NCBI GenBank assembly: GCA_002457295.1
Contig: NTKF01000005.1
Coordinates: 1-52,016 of the forward strand
Direction of reading: 5' to 3'
DNA from: Flavobacteriales bacterium MED-G22
GTDB taxonomy: Bacteria > Bacteroidota > Bacteroidia > Flavobacteriales > Flavobacteriaceae
Length of the DNA stretch: 52,016 nt
Under the pieces are notes generated by a model. That model was not told where the DNA came from. It searched no databases and worked only from the letters and a program-made list of their open reading frames with translations. Below, piece by piece: positions 7,031 to 15,454 of the stretch (position 1 is its first letter; each line of letters starts with the position of its first letter). Position numbers and translations under genes: made by a program.

Positions 7031-8496
7031 TTTGTTTTAATTTTGGTGATCAATGAACCGACAAACATACCCAGGGCACTTAAAAGGAAACTAAGCACAC
7101 CAAACCGATAAGGGCCAATATTTTTGACAACGGTGGATGAAAATGATAAGTCCTGAAGAAATAAATAGGATACCGGAATTAGAGCTCCAATGATAATTGA
7201 TATTGCGGCTCCTAAAGCACTGGCCTTTTTAAAATAACAACAGGCAATCAACAGCACACTCATGCTGGACAAATAGATGGTGCCAGTCACCTGCATATAA
7301 ACCCACAAATCATCACTTAAGGGATACCACAACCCATAGAGCAATAGAAATAATCCAATGCCACAAATAATCATTCGATTATAAAACAAGCCCTTTTTGG
7401 AAGACCATTTGTTATTATGTATGGGCGCTAAAAGATCATTATAAATGACAGATGACCAAGCAATTAAGTATGAAGAATTAGTAGACATATCTGCCGCCAA
7501 CATTGCGGCAACTACTATGCCAATCAGTCCGACCGGAATGAGTTGAGCAATCATATTGGGCATTGCCAAAATTTCTTTTCCATTTCCAAAGCTGAGCGGT
7601 CCAAAAAAATACAATGCACTAATGCCTAGAAAAACAGGGATAACAAAACGCATGAGCATGTAGGGTGAGGTTACTCTATATATTTTTTTGGCAGTCTCGC
7701 TATCTTTGGCAGAAAGCACTCTTGAGATCATGGTTTGCCAAGTCAATACAGAGGCAAAAGCTACTAAAATATCCAATATCAATCGATCCAAGCTATAGGC
7801 CGAATTGAGGGAAAGACTCAAGCTGTCTGGGCCAAGATATGTCGTGCTTTGGTCTAAAATAGAGTGCCAACCCAATTGGTAAATAAGGATGGCTGTAATT
7901 GAGACAAACCCTAAACACATCAAAATGAATTGAATATAATCAGTAACTAAAACCGAAACCATTCCACCAATAACGGTATAGCATCCAACAAAAAGTAAGA
8001 TGGCTGTCATCAGAAGTTCCAAATAGCCTTCTCCAATGCCCATGGTTATACTCAAAAAACTACCTGCTTGACGGAGAAATAACCCCATGTTGAGCAACCC
8101 TCCAATGAGGATAACTAGTCCACTTGCCCATCTAATTTTTTTTCCAAATTTTCTTTCAAAAAGCTCAGGAACAGTAATCACCGCCATATTTCGAAGTGGT
8201 TCGATGCAAAATCCGGTTAGCCCCACCACGAACATAGACCCGCCTAGGGCAATGCCGGGGATGATTCCTTTTAAACCATATTTAAAGCCTAACTCTGCAT
8301 TAGCCATACAAGTGGCTATTCCAAACTCCGTGGCAGCCAAACTAGCAATCCCAAGATAAACATCAACGCCTCTATTGGCTACCAAAAAATGATCTACGTT
8401 GGAAACATATTTCCGTAACCAAATGCCGATATAAAAGATGATGCAGAAATAAATGAATATGATAGGACCATCAATAAAAAAATCAAAATTTGTCAA
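7027..8496 (-). CDS. Sodium:solute symporter (SSS family)
   Basis: The protein has 489 residues and about 13 hydrophobic segments. Family marks are the N-terminal YFCIIFYIGIWLRKY helix, DHFLVANR before the second helix, the unwound-helix region ATEFGIATCMANAELGF in place of the usual sugar/Na+ site, and the ADMSTNSSYLIAWSSVIYND segment near residues 330-350, which matches the conserved Na2-site helix (usually A-x-x-S-S/T). It should import a solute with Na+ across the inner membrane. The start overlaps the creatininase-family stop by 4 bp and its end overlaps the 42-residue ORF. The transported solute is presumably the substrate of the operon's enzymes. Confidence 0.9.
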   Translation of the reverse strand: MTNFDFFIDGPIIFIYFCIIFYIGIWLRKYVSNVDHFLVANRGVDVYLGIASLAATEFGIATCMANAELGFKYGLKGIIPGIALGGSMFVVGLTGFCIEPLRNMAVITVPELFERKFGKKIRWASGLVILIGGLLNMGLFLRQAGSFLSITMGIGEGYLELLMTAILLFVGCYTVIGGMVSVLVTDYIQFILMCLGFVSITAILIYQLGWHSILDQSTTYLGPDSLSLSLNSAYSLDRLILDILVAFASVLTWQTMISRVLSAKDSETAKKIYRVTSPYMLMRFVIPVFLGISALYFFGPLSFGNGKEILAMPNMIAQLIPVGLIGIVVAAMLAADMSTNSSYLIAWSSVIYNDLLAPIHNNKWSSKKGLFYNRMIICGIGLFLLLYGLWYPLSDDLWVYMQVTGTIYLSSMSVLLIACCYFKKASALGAAISIIIGALIPVSYLFLQDLSFSSTVVKNIGPYRFGVLSFLLSALGMFVGSLITKIKTK

Positions 8497-9242
8497 ATCA
8501 GTTGAGATTTTATGAAATCAACCAATTTTGAGGTGATGATTTGAGAAATCTTTTTTCCTTTTTCCTTTGAGGCAATACTGGGGTTTCCAACCACTCCGTT
8601 GGCTGAAATTTCTTTAATAGTTTGGAAATAAGATATTTGCGGGCCGTTTATCATGTCTCCAACCAAAGGATCAAACAACTGGTTAGACGGAGGTTTTAGG
8701 TGTTGTTTTCGAACCAATTCGGGAGCAATATGAAGCATTAAACTGGTTTCAAATTCACCGGCATGACCTGTTCCTCCTGGTCCAGAAGTATTGATCTTTT
8801 TTAATTCCTCACCAGCTATTTTCCACCACGTTATAAAACTGAATTGGGATTGTGGATATTTATTTCCGAGTGCTTCTAAAATGACTTGCCCAATGCCTTG
8901 ATTACCACCGTGACTGTTAAGGAATAGAAAATTTTTAAACCCATGAATACACATCGACTCTACCATTTCTTCAATTAGGATTTTAAAAGTAGTGTGTTTG
9001 AAAGTGAGTGAACCGCAAAAGTCCATATGGTGTTCTGAGCACCCAATGGGAATTGTGGGAAGGAGAATAACTTCCTTTTCCATCAATCGATTTAGCTCTT
9101 GAAGAAAATGTTCCCCTATGTTTCTATCTGTAGATAGGGGGAGGTGAGGACCGTGTTGCTCTGTTGCACTCAACAAAATGATAACGGGAGTTGTTTTGTT
9201 GATTTTTTCTGTTTCTTCTGTAGTGAGTTGATCCCAAATCAT
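8493..9242 (-). CDS. Creatininase-family amidohydrolase
   Basis: The protein has 249 residues, the usual length. Metal and active-site motifs of the creatininase family are present: ATEQHGPHLPLSTD (Glu and His plus Asp), GCSEHHMDFCGSLTF, NSHGGNQ, and GTGHAGEFETSLM with the late Glu ligand. Known members hydrolyse creatinine or formamidopyrimidines or cut peptide-like bonds in cofactor maturation; all act on cyclic or linear C-N bonds at a two-metal centre. Here it lies between a RidA fusion (3-bp gap) and a symporter (4-bp overlap), so it probably opens or trims an imported nitrogen compound. True creatininase activity is only one option. Confidence 0.85.
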   Translation of the reverse strand: MIWDQLTTEETEKINKTTPVIILLSATEQHGPHLPLSTDRNIGEHFLQELNRLMEKEVILLPTIPIGCSEHHMDFCGSLTFKHTTFKILIEEMVESMCIHGFKNFLFLNSHGGNQGIGQVILEALGNKYPQSQFSFITWWKIAGEELKKINTSGPGGTGHAGEFETSLMLHIAPELVRKQHLKPPSNQLFDPLVGDMINGPQISYFQTIKEISANGVVGNPSIASKEKGKKISQIITSKLVDFIKSQLI

Positions 9243-9245
9243 GAT

Positions 9246-10121
9246 TTAATTTTTTATTGCCCACATTTCGATCTCAACCAAAAGTCCTTCAATCAAGCCA
9301 GTTTCAACGGCAGTTCTCACGGGTTTGGGTGCTGTAAAATACTTGACATAGACTGAATTGAATCGTTCCCAATGTTGAATATCTTTTAAATATACGTTTA
9401 CTTTAAAAACATCGTTAAATGAAGCGTCCGCAGAAAGTAGTTGTTTTTGGCAATTGCGGAGAGTTAATTCTGTTTGTTCTTCCACATTATTGCCAATAAT
9501 TTGGCCACTTTTTTCAATAGCTGCTTGGCCAGAAATGACTACAAGTTGGGCGCCGTTTACAGTAAGTACAGGAGAGTAGGGTCCGGCAGTAATATGTTGG
9601 TTGGCTCCACTAGGCACAGACTTTCCGCCTATTGGAACGGAATCCCCTTTTTTAACATTCAACGGAAGATACCCTGTAAACCCTGCTATTTTCCACTTTT
9701 CATTGATTTTAACGCAGCGGTAAATAGTTTGCCAGTTGAAGGATACTTTTTCTCCATTTGTTTTTTCTGCAAAGCCAGAAAACTTTTTGTGTAAGATAGC
9801 CTTGTCTTCGCAAATTTCAATGTCATCTAAATACGTAACTTTTAACAGTATATCATATGGGTTTTCTGTCCAACTGTCTTTATCAAAGGCTTTGGCCTGC
9901 TTGAGCCATTCCTCTCGATAGCTTGCCAGATTAGGAAAACTAATTTTCCACAAATCTGGATTACTTTCATTGTGAGCGTGAATACCCATAAAATGTGCTG
10001 TGACAAAATCCTCTTTAACGAGATCCCAATCCTGATTTACAAAAGCCAACGAATCTCTTTTCACTAGCATGTCCCACAATTGGGCTTTGTCATTTTCATT
10101 GTCTTGATCAAATGGATTCAT
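9246..10121 (-). CDS. SnoaL-like / RidA two-domain fusion protein
   Basis: The protein has 291 residues. Residues about 10-145 look like a SnoaL/NTF2-like cone domain (helical start, DDIEICEDKAILHKKFSGF strands, WKIAGFTGYLP at its end). Residues about 165-291 are a RidA/YjgF domain: GPYSPVL, VVISGQA, TELTLRNCQKQL, VFKVNVYLKDI and PVRTAVET, with the Arg that binds the substrate carboxylate in RidA, then VEIEMWAIKN. RidA proteins hydrolyse reactive enamines and imines to keto acids plus ammonia. The fused SnoaL-like part may bind a ligand or catalyse a partner step. Its neighbours are an enolase-superfamily dehydratase and a creatininase-family hydrolase, consistent with an enamine intermediate in this pathway. 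Confidence 0.85.
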   Translation of the reverse strand: MNPFDQDNENDKAQLWDMLVKRDSLAFVNQDWDLVKEDFVTAHFMGIHAHNESNPDLWKISFPNLASYREEWLKQAKAFDKDSWTENPYDILLKVTYLDDIEICEDKAILHKKFSGFAEKTNGEKVSFNWQTIYRCVKINEKWKIAGFTGYLPLNVKKGDSVPIGGKSVPSGANQHITAGPYSPVLTVNGAQLVVISGQAAIEKSGQIIGNNVEEQTELTLRNCQKQLLSADASFNDVFKVNVYLKDIQHWERFNSVYVKYFTAPKPVRTAVETGLIEGLLVEIEMWAIKN

Positions 10122-10136
10122 GATGTTTTTTTGGAA

Positions 10137-11270
10137 TTAATTTGCTACTTCGATCTTGTTAATCAAATACTCATTGATAGCCTCCAGATCAGGTTCAACA
10201 CCAAGGCCTATTCCTTCTGGTAGGAAGGCAAAGGGTGGTTCAATACGAAGGGATTGTTTTAATAAATCGTGAGATCGGATTAGCGTACCAAAGATATCAC
10301 TGGGCCACTCACAAGAATGGGCTGCTGCGCAGGAGTGTAAATACATTGCTTCCATAATTCCTAAATCAATCTCAGAACCATGCCAACAAGGCAATTCTGC
10401 GGCGGTAGCAATATGATCTAACTTTTGAAAATGAGCAAATCCACAATTGAAATTAAACCCATCGATGGCTTGGTGTTGAATGGCTCTTATGGCGTCATGA
10501 ACTCGTTGTCCGTGGTCCACATAGGGCAGTGAAACATGAAGCACAATGGGAATGGGAGAGTAGCTCCTGATTTGAGCATATTCTTCTATTTTCCATCGAG
10601 AAATCGGATCTTCAATACAAAGTGTATTGCCTATTTCTTTGAGCGCATCAATTCTAGTTTTGACCTCGGCAGATGATATCCAACGTTCGTTTGGATCAAA
10701 AATTATTTTCATATCTGGAGCGGCTCTTTTAATTGCGGTTGCCCATCCTGCTACGTCATCTTCTAAATCTGTTTTAAACTTAATGCAATCATAGCCCAGG
10801 GCAGCAAAATTAGATGCAATTTCACCCACTTCGGCCGTAGTTCTGTGGCTGGACCAGCTTCCCACCTTTATCTTTTCTCGAACGGGACCTCCCAACAAAT
10901 CAACCACACGGACATTTTTTAGACGGGCAAAGCAATCCCAAAGGGCGCATTCAAAACCATCATAAATCCGAGTGTAGGGAATCGGGAGTTGTTGTCGGAT
11001 AATTTTTTCTATAGACATCCCAACAAACTTTTGAGCCACTTGCTTTACTGCCATAATGGTATTACCCCTGTAGCATTCTCCCCAACCAATAACTCCATTG
11101 GCCAGTTCAATGGAAATTAAAATTTTTGAGAGTTCGTCAAATTGGATGGACCAACCCATTTCTGTCCCCTGTGATAATTTGTGTAGAGGCTTATTAATTT
11201 CACTACTTTCAATAGTTCCCTTTTTGGCTGGCACAACTACCTCATAAAGATTGATTTTAGAAATTTTCAT
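10137..11270 (-). CDS. Enolase-superfamily (mandelate racemase/glucarate dehydratase-like) enzyme
   Basis: The protein has 377 residues: an N-terminal capping domain then a TIM barrel. Visible catalytic elements are the K-x-K pair in CIKFKTD, metal ligands Asp in IIFDPNERW and Glu in LCIEDPI, and a barrel-end His in PCWHGSEIDLGIMEA. Where a third Glu/Asp/Asn ligand is expected the sequence reads IPIVLHVSLPY, and the usual His-Asp partner Asp seems replaced in FNFNCGF, so it departs from classical glucarate dehydratase. Family members abstract a proton next to a carboxylate and usually eliminate water from sugar acids. Its neighbours (two SDRs and an RraA-like lyase) suggest acid-sugar or hydroxy-acid breakdown. 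The substrate is unknown. Confidence 0.85.
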   Translation of the reverse strand: MKISKINLYEVVVPAKKGTIESSEINKPLHKLSQGTEMGWSIQFDELSKILISIELANGVIGWGECYRGNTIMAVKQVAQKFVGMSIEKIIRQQLPIPYTRIYDGFECALWDCFARLKNVRVVDLLGGPVREKIKVGSWSSHRTTAEVGEIASNFAALGYDCIKFKTDLEDDVAGWATAIKRAAPDMKIIFDPNERWISSAEVKTRIDALKEIGNTLCIEDPISRWKIEEYAQIRSYSPIPIVLHVSLPYVDHGQRVHDAIRAIQHQAIDGFNFNCGFAHFQKLDHIATAAELPCWHGSEIDLGIMEAMYLHSCAAAHSCEWPSDIFGTLIRSHDLLKQSLRIEPPFAFLPEGIGLGVEPDLEAINEYLINKIEVAN

Positions 11271-11280
11271 TTGCTTTTAT

Positions 11281-12072
11281 TTAGGGTAAAAAACTATTGC
11301 TATACAGTAGATTGGTAAACCCACTATCTACTTTTATGATTTGACCTGTTATGGATTTGCTATATTCAGAGAGTAAGAATACCACTGCATTGCCACAATC
11401 TAAAGAGGTAATAACTTCAGGAATACTTTGGTAGTCTTCAATTTGATCTTTCACCCATTGATCTGGGTCATCGGACCATTCTCTAACGGCTTTTACATTA
11501 TAGGCGGAGTCTACATATCCTGGAGCAATTCCATTACATCGGATTCCATATTTTCCTAATTCAATGGAAAGCCCTCGAGTAAGATTATTGAGAGCGCCTT
11601 TGGCGGACGCATAGAGCGAATATTTATTGGTAGAATTGAACGCATGTACCGAAGAAACAGTAACAATATTGCCTTTGATTTGATGTTCGATACAATCAAG
11701 TGCAAATGCTTTGGAAATCAGCCATACGCCCTTAAAATTAGTATTGAAAAGCGCTTCAAATTCTTCTATGGTGGTCTCATGTGCTGGTTTTCTATGTCCT
11801 ATTCCGGCATTATTGATCACTCCATGGAGGGGCCCCAACTTTGTTTTAATTTCATGAAACAGTCTGTCAACTTCTTCACTTTTACTAATATCTGCAACTA
11901 TTCCTATAGCATTGTTATATTTTTTTGTTGCTTCTTCTACATTTTCTTTTGAGAGATCATTAATCACAAGTGTACCTCCGGCACGATCAATTGCTTTGCA
12001 AATTCCTGAACCCACGCCAATACCGGCACTGCCAGTGACAAGAAAATTTTTATTTGAAAGAGCTATTTTCAT
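11281..12072 (-). CDS. Short-chain dehydrogenase/reductase (SDR)
   Basis: The protein has 263 residues. The cofactor loop is TGSAGIGVGSGIC, slightly longer in glycine spacing than the common TGxxxGIG; Asp in VINDLSK suggests NAD(H). NNAG, the catalytic Ser in TVSSVHAF, and YASAK (Tyr-x-x-x-Lys) are all present. The C-terminus TGQIIKVDSGFTN is typical. It probably oxidises a secondary alcohol of the operon's substrate or of a 2-keto-3-deoxy intermediate. It lies 6 bp from the RraA-like gene and 10 bp from the dehydratase gene, so it belongs to the same transcript. Confidence 0.9.
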   Translation of the reverse strand: MKIALSNKNFLVTGSAGIGVGSGICKAIDRAGGTLVINDLSKENVEEATKKYNNAIGIVADISKSEEVDRLFHEIKTKLGPLHGVINNAGIGHRKPAHETTIEEFEALFNTNFKGVWLISKAFALDCIEHQIKGNIVTVSSVHAFNSTNKYSLYASAKGALNNLTRGLSIELGKYGIRCNGIAPGYVDSAYNVKAVREWSDDPDQWVKDQIEDYQSIPEVITSLDCGNAVVFLLSEYSKSITGQIIKVDSGFTNLLYSNSFLP

Positions 12073-12078
12073 AATGTG

Positions 12079-12756
12079 TTACATGATCCCATATTTGTTA
12101 AAAGCTTCAACAGAGCTCATTCCAGCTTCAATGGATTTTCGTACTAAATTTTCACCATTCACTTTTTCATCAGCTAATTGAACTACTTCTTTTTCAATTT
12201 CTTGCGGAATAATGCAAACCCCGTCAATATCTCCAAAAACAATATCCCCTGGGGTGATAGCAACGTTGCCTATTTTTATGGGAATCCTGTAGTCAATTAC
12301 TTTTCCTCTAGGGGCTTGATCCTGCGCATAGGTGCCATAGGAAAAGGTTGGAAAATTTAATTCCAATATACCAAGTGTATCTCTGGAGTAACCATTCAAG
12401 ACGGCTCCAGTTGCTCCACATTGTATAGCCCGTGTACTCATAAGTTCACCCCAAAGGGCATAGGTGGGGGTTCCACCAGTGCATAAATAAATTTCATTTT
12501 CTTTGAGTTGATCTAAAGCTTCGAGCATAAGTCCAAATGGTTTTTTGAGTGATGCATTGTAGGAAGTTGAAGTGTTGTCTAGCGTATCTGTTTCAAGCAC
12601 GGGCATTGCCCTTCCAACCACGGTCATGTCTTCTCTGAGTGGTTTTATTTTTGGATTTAAAAATTGATTTTGATATCCGAGTTGATCCATAATGTCTCCT
12701 ACCACTGCGGTATATAAGTTCTTTTTAATGTGGTCTAAAAATTGTCTATCTTTCAT
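12079..12756 (-). CDS. RraA-like lyase/decarboxylase (HMG/CHA aldolase-type)
   Basis: The protein has 225 residues, the normal RraA-fold length. VVGDIMDQLGY near the start, VVGRAMPV, GELMSTRAIQCGATGAVLNG and GYSRDT carry the family signature, including the Arg-Asp pair (R-D) that places substrate and metal in 4-hydroxy-4-methyl-2-oxoglutarate aldolase. VFGDIDGVCIIP follows. Aldolase-type members split 4-hydroxy-2-oxo acids to pyruvate or decarboxylate oxaloacetate; the regulator RraA itself lacks these residues. In this operon the likely role is the final carbon-carbon cleavage giving pyruvate or a similar keto acid. It is flanked by two SDR genes at 6-9 bp gaps. Confidence 0.85.
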   Translation of the reverse strand: MKDRQFLDHIKKNLYTAVVGDIMDQLGYQNQFLNPKIKPLREDMTVVGRAMPVLETDTLDNTSTSYNASLKKPFGLMLEALDQLKENEIYLCTGGTPTYALWGELMSTRAIQCGATGAVLNGYSRDTLGILELNFPTFSYGTYAQDQAPRGKVIDYRIPIKIGNVAITPGDIVFGDIDGVCIIPQEIEKEVVQLADEKVNGENLVRKSIEAGMSSVEAFNKYGIM

Positions 12757-12765
12757 GTTGTTATA

Positions 12766-13554
12766 TTAATAAGTAGCTCTTCCTCCGGAAATATCAAATA
12801 TAGCCCCAGTGTTAAAACTTGCTTCCTGTGAAACAATCCACAGACATAGTGCGGCCACTTCATCTACAGTGCCCGGTCTTTTCATAGGAATTTTATTGAC
12901 CATATAGGCTAACATTTTAGGATCGGTTTCGCTATTCATCTCACTAGAAATGAGCCCGGGGGCTACACCATTTACGGTGATATTGGTTTCGGCTAGTTCT
13001 TTTCCAAGGCCTTTCACCATCCCAATTAAGGCTGCTTTAGAGGCAGAATATCCAACCATACCAGGGTTTCCTTCTTTTCCTGCTATAGAGGCAATGTGGA
13101 GTATCCGACCATAATTTCTTTCTTTCATTATGGGTATTACTGCTTTAGAGATGATAAAGGCTCCCACAAGATTGACGTTGATGACATGAATAAAATCTTC
13201 CAGGTCATAATTTTCAATGGAACAATTAGAAGGCCCCACAATGCCAACAGTATTGATTAGAATATCAATTTTTTTGTGCGCGGTGTAAATTTTTTGAATG
13301 CACTCATTACAGTTTTTTTCATCAGAAACATCTAACGTATGGGCCTCTACTGCTCCACCGCTTTTCAAAATTTGTTGCTTGAGCTGTTCGATCTCCTCGT
13401 TTAAAATATCAATGATAACAAGCTTGGCCCCTTCACTTGATAAACGGGTTGCTATGGCTTTTCCTATTCCTCTGCCGGCACCAAAAATGACAGCTATTTG
13501 ATTTGTAAATCTCAACTTTTTTATAGTTAATTGGTTTAGTTGAAGCCTACTCAT
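12766..13554 (-). CDS. Short-chain dehydrogenase/reductase (FabG-like SDR), first gene of the operon
   Basis: The protein has 262 residues from the ATG at 13554. A TTG at 13566 would add four residues. The ATG has GAGG a few bases before it, which is unusual for this phylum, so I prefer it. IFGAGRGIGKAIA is the cofactor loop, with IIDILNEE (Asp, NAD preference), NTVGIVG, the catalytic Ser in HIASIAG, and YSASK. GAIFDISGGRATY closes the fold. It is the promoter-proximal gene of the eight-gene operon and probably carries out an oxidation step. A perfect 10-bp inverted repeat spans its upstream region. Confidence 0.88.
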   Translation of the reverse strand: MSRLQLNQLTIKKLRFTNQIAVIFGAGRGIGKAIATRLSSEGAKLVIIDILNEEIEQLKQQILKSGGAVEAHTLDVSDEKNCNECIQKIYTAHKKIDILINTVGIVGPSNCSIENYDLEDFIHVINVNLVGAFIISKAVIPIMKERNYGRILHIASIAGKEGNPGMVGYSASKAALIGMVKGLGKELAETNITVNGVAPGLISSEMNSETDPKMLAYMVNKIPMKRPGTVDEVAALCLWIVSQEASFNTGAIFDISGGRATY

Positions 13555-13564
13555 GCGGTGCCTC

Positions 13565-13617
13565 AAACCAACTACAATATATTAAAAATTACTTCGCTAG
13601 CACAGTATAGTTGGTTT
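13565..13617 (-). promoter_or_regulatory. Inverted repeat at the 5' end of the catabolic operon (candidate operator)
   Basis: AAACCAACTA (13565-13574) and TAGTTGGTTT (13608-13617) are exact reverse complements. Their centres are 43 bp apart, about four helical turns. They lie just upstream of the first gene, one arm next to the ribosome entry region. This suits a regulator that loops or binds cooperatively. No regulator gene is present in the operon. Confidence 0.45.
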
Positions 13618-13660
13618 ATTAATACACGGTTGGGTTGTATCCATTAGTGTAAAAGAAAAA

Positions 13661-13677
13661 CCCTCAACTTGGGAGGG
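13661..13677 (-). terminator. Rho-independent terminator
   Basis: CCCTC with GAGGG, 7-nt loop, followed on the minus strand by a T-rich run (GGGTTTTTCTTTT). The nearest upstream minus-strand ORF is the 20-codon one at 13735-13797; otherwise it would end read-through from rimK. Confidence 0.6.
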
Positions 13678-13734
13678 CTAGTTTTAATATTAATGCATTA
13701 GTCCATTTAATAACATATTGCTTCTAACGATCTT

Positions 13735-13797
13735 TTACCCATTCAGAACATCATAAATTCCGATAAGAAATAGAATTAAAGGCCATCTTATTTTCAT
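13735..13797 (-). other. Tiny ORF with signal-peptide-like sequence
   Basis: ATG at 13797 gives MKIRWPLILFLIGIYDVLNG and a stop. AAAAAAAGG lies 8 bp before it and a terminator follows 58 bp after its stop. It could be a real micro-peptide, the stub of a lost secreted protein, or chance. Apart from this, the terminator at 13661-13677 and the element at 13893-14040, the gap 13618-14065 holds no gene. Confidence 0.2.
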
Positions 13798-13892
13798 TAG
13801 TTTACCTTTTTTTGGATAACGGCCAGTAACAATTCAATATAATCATTGCTCTATTAAACTCTAGAGGTAGTAGCTCCGTTTTTTTGAATTAC

Positions 13893-14040
13893 AATTAACG
13901 GTTAGTATATGGACAGTAGGGCAATAGAAAGCGATAAACTTTCAATCTTGCACTTAGCCAAGCTAAACATTTCTATATTTAATTTTCTTTTTATATCATA
14001 AATTTTAGCTTAACGGACTTTATTAAAAGCACCAAACCTT
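13893..14040. other. Structured noncoding element, possibly a dispersed repeat
   Basis: The stretch from TTAACGGTTAGTATATGG to GCACCAAACCTT has no open frame in either direction. It contains TTAGC-caa-GCTAA, and an 8-bp inverted pair AAGCTAAA (13960-13967) with TTTAGCTT (14004-14011). The core TTAACGG occurs near both ends. It recalls noncoding repeats I associate with Bacteroidota genomes, but this is memory, not a search. Confidence 0.35.
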
Positions 14041-14065
14041 GATTAATTTCTAAACACCTTATTGG

Positions 14066-15454
14066 TTAGTCCTGAGGCATTATATTTTCCTCATAATTAC
14101 ACTTCTTTTCGATAGATTTTATCATCATTAGTGCGATATCTTTCTGGGTTGCTGTTTCTATGCCTTCTAATCCTGGAGATGAATTCACTTCAAGAACTAA
14201 AGGTCCGCTAGATGAACGAATGATGTCTACCCCTGCTATACTTAATCCCATTGCTTTGGTCGCTTTGATAGCTATTTTACGTTCTTCAACTGTAGTTCTA
14301 ACAATAGTTGAAGATCCACCTAAATGGACGTTTGCTCGGAATTCACCAGGAGGAGCCGTACGTTGCATTGAGGCAACTACCTTACCATCAATGACAAAAC
14401 AGCGTATGTCCTTCCCGTCTGCCTCTTTAATAAATTCTTGAACTAAGATATTGGCTTTTAAGCTTTTAAAAGCATTGATAACACTTTCTGCAGCTTTTTT
14501 TGTTTCGGCTAATACTACGCCTTTGCCCTGAGTCCCTTCTAATAACTTTACAATTAGTGGAGATCCGCCAACCATGTCGATTAAATCATTTGTATCTAAT
14601 GGTGAACTAGCAAACCCAGTTGTTGGTATTTTGACTCCTTTACTCAGTAATAATTGGAGTGAAAATAATTTATCTCTCGATTGAATTATAGAATCGGAAG
14701 TATTGAGACAAAATACACCCATACTTTCAAAAAGACGTAAAAGTGCACAAGCATAAAATGTTTGTGATGGTCTAATCCTTGGTATCACCGCATCTAGAAA
14801 TTCAATGATTTCGCCTCCACGATAATGAATTTGTGGAGTTGAAGCATCTAGCTTCATAAAACATTGACGAATATTATAAAATTCTATTTGATGCCCTCTT
14901 TGTTCAGCAGCTTCTATTAGTCTTCTGTTACTATATAATTCACGGTTGGAAGCCAGTAAACCTATCCTAAGTCCTTTCGCAGTCTTTCTGAATCTTTTAT
15001 AAGAATTAGAAATAATGCTATCACTTATGCTTCCTGATAAGAAACTTTCTTCGGGATCAACAATCAATCTTCCTTTCATTGCCTCTCGCCCCAACAACAT
15101 ACGATATCCCATAGAGTCCCTATTTGTAAGTGTTAATTCTATACTCCATGTGTGATTTCCTAAGGACATAAATGTTTGAATAACAAATCGCTGTTCTCTG
15201 TTTCCAGTCGAACTTTTAACTACTCTCTTGTCTGTTACCAATGCGTTGCATTTAACCTTACACTTACCATCATTTTGAATAGGATAAACATCAAAGCTCA
15301 CCCAAGCTTGTCCTTCCTTTTGGTAGGCTTGAATATTTAGAGCATGTAAACTAGAAGTTTTGGCTCCACTATCTATACGGGCTTTAATATAAGGTATATT
15401 GAGTTCACTTAACGAAACCCATTCTTCTGAGCCAATTGTAACTTTTGAGTCCAT
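14066..15454 (-). CDS. rimK: Retropepsin-like protease domain fused to RimK-type ATP-grasp ligase
   Basis: The protein has 462 residues. Residues 1-140 are the ATP-dependent zinc protease / retropepsin-like domain, with the Asp of [15 protein letters not shown] and the MLLGREAM turn. Residues about 165-455 are a RimK-type ATP-grasp: [20 protein letters not shown], the Gly-rich [11 protein letters not shown] loop, [17 protein letters not shown], and metal ligands in [14 protein letters not shown]. RimK adds glutamates to the C-terminus of ribosomal protein S6; the fused form is known in several phyla, where the protease half may trim or recognise the tail. The gene is isolated. The sequence shows both halves intact. 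Confidence 0.88.
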   Translation of the reverse strand: MDSKVTIGSEEWVSLSELNIPYIKARIDSGAKTSSLHALNIQAYQKEGQAWVSFDVYPIQNDGKCKVKCNALVTDKRVVKSSTGNREQRFVIQTFMSLGNHTWSIELTLTNRDSMGYRMLLGREAMKGRLIVDPEESFLSGSISDSIISNSYKRFRKTAKGLRIGLLASNRELYSNRRLIEAAEQRGHQIEFYNIRQCFMKLDASTPQIHYRGGEIIEFLDAVIPRIRPSQTFYACALLRLFESMGVFCLNTSDSIIQSRDKLFSLQLLLSKGVKIPTTGFASSPLDTNDLIDMVGGSPLIVKLLEGTQGKGVVLAETKKAAESVINAFKSLKANILVQEFIKEADGKDIRCFVIDGKVVASMQRTAPPGEFRANVHLGGSSTIVRTTVEERKIAIKATKAMGLSIAGVDIIRSSSGPLVLEVNSSPGLEGIETATQKDIALMMIKSIEKKCNYEENIMPQD

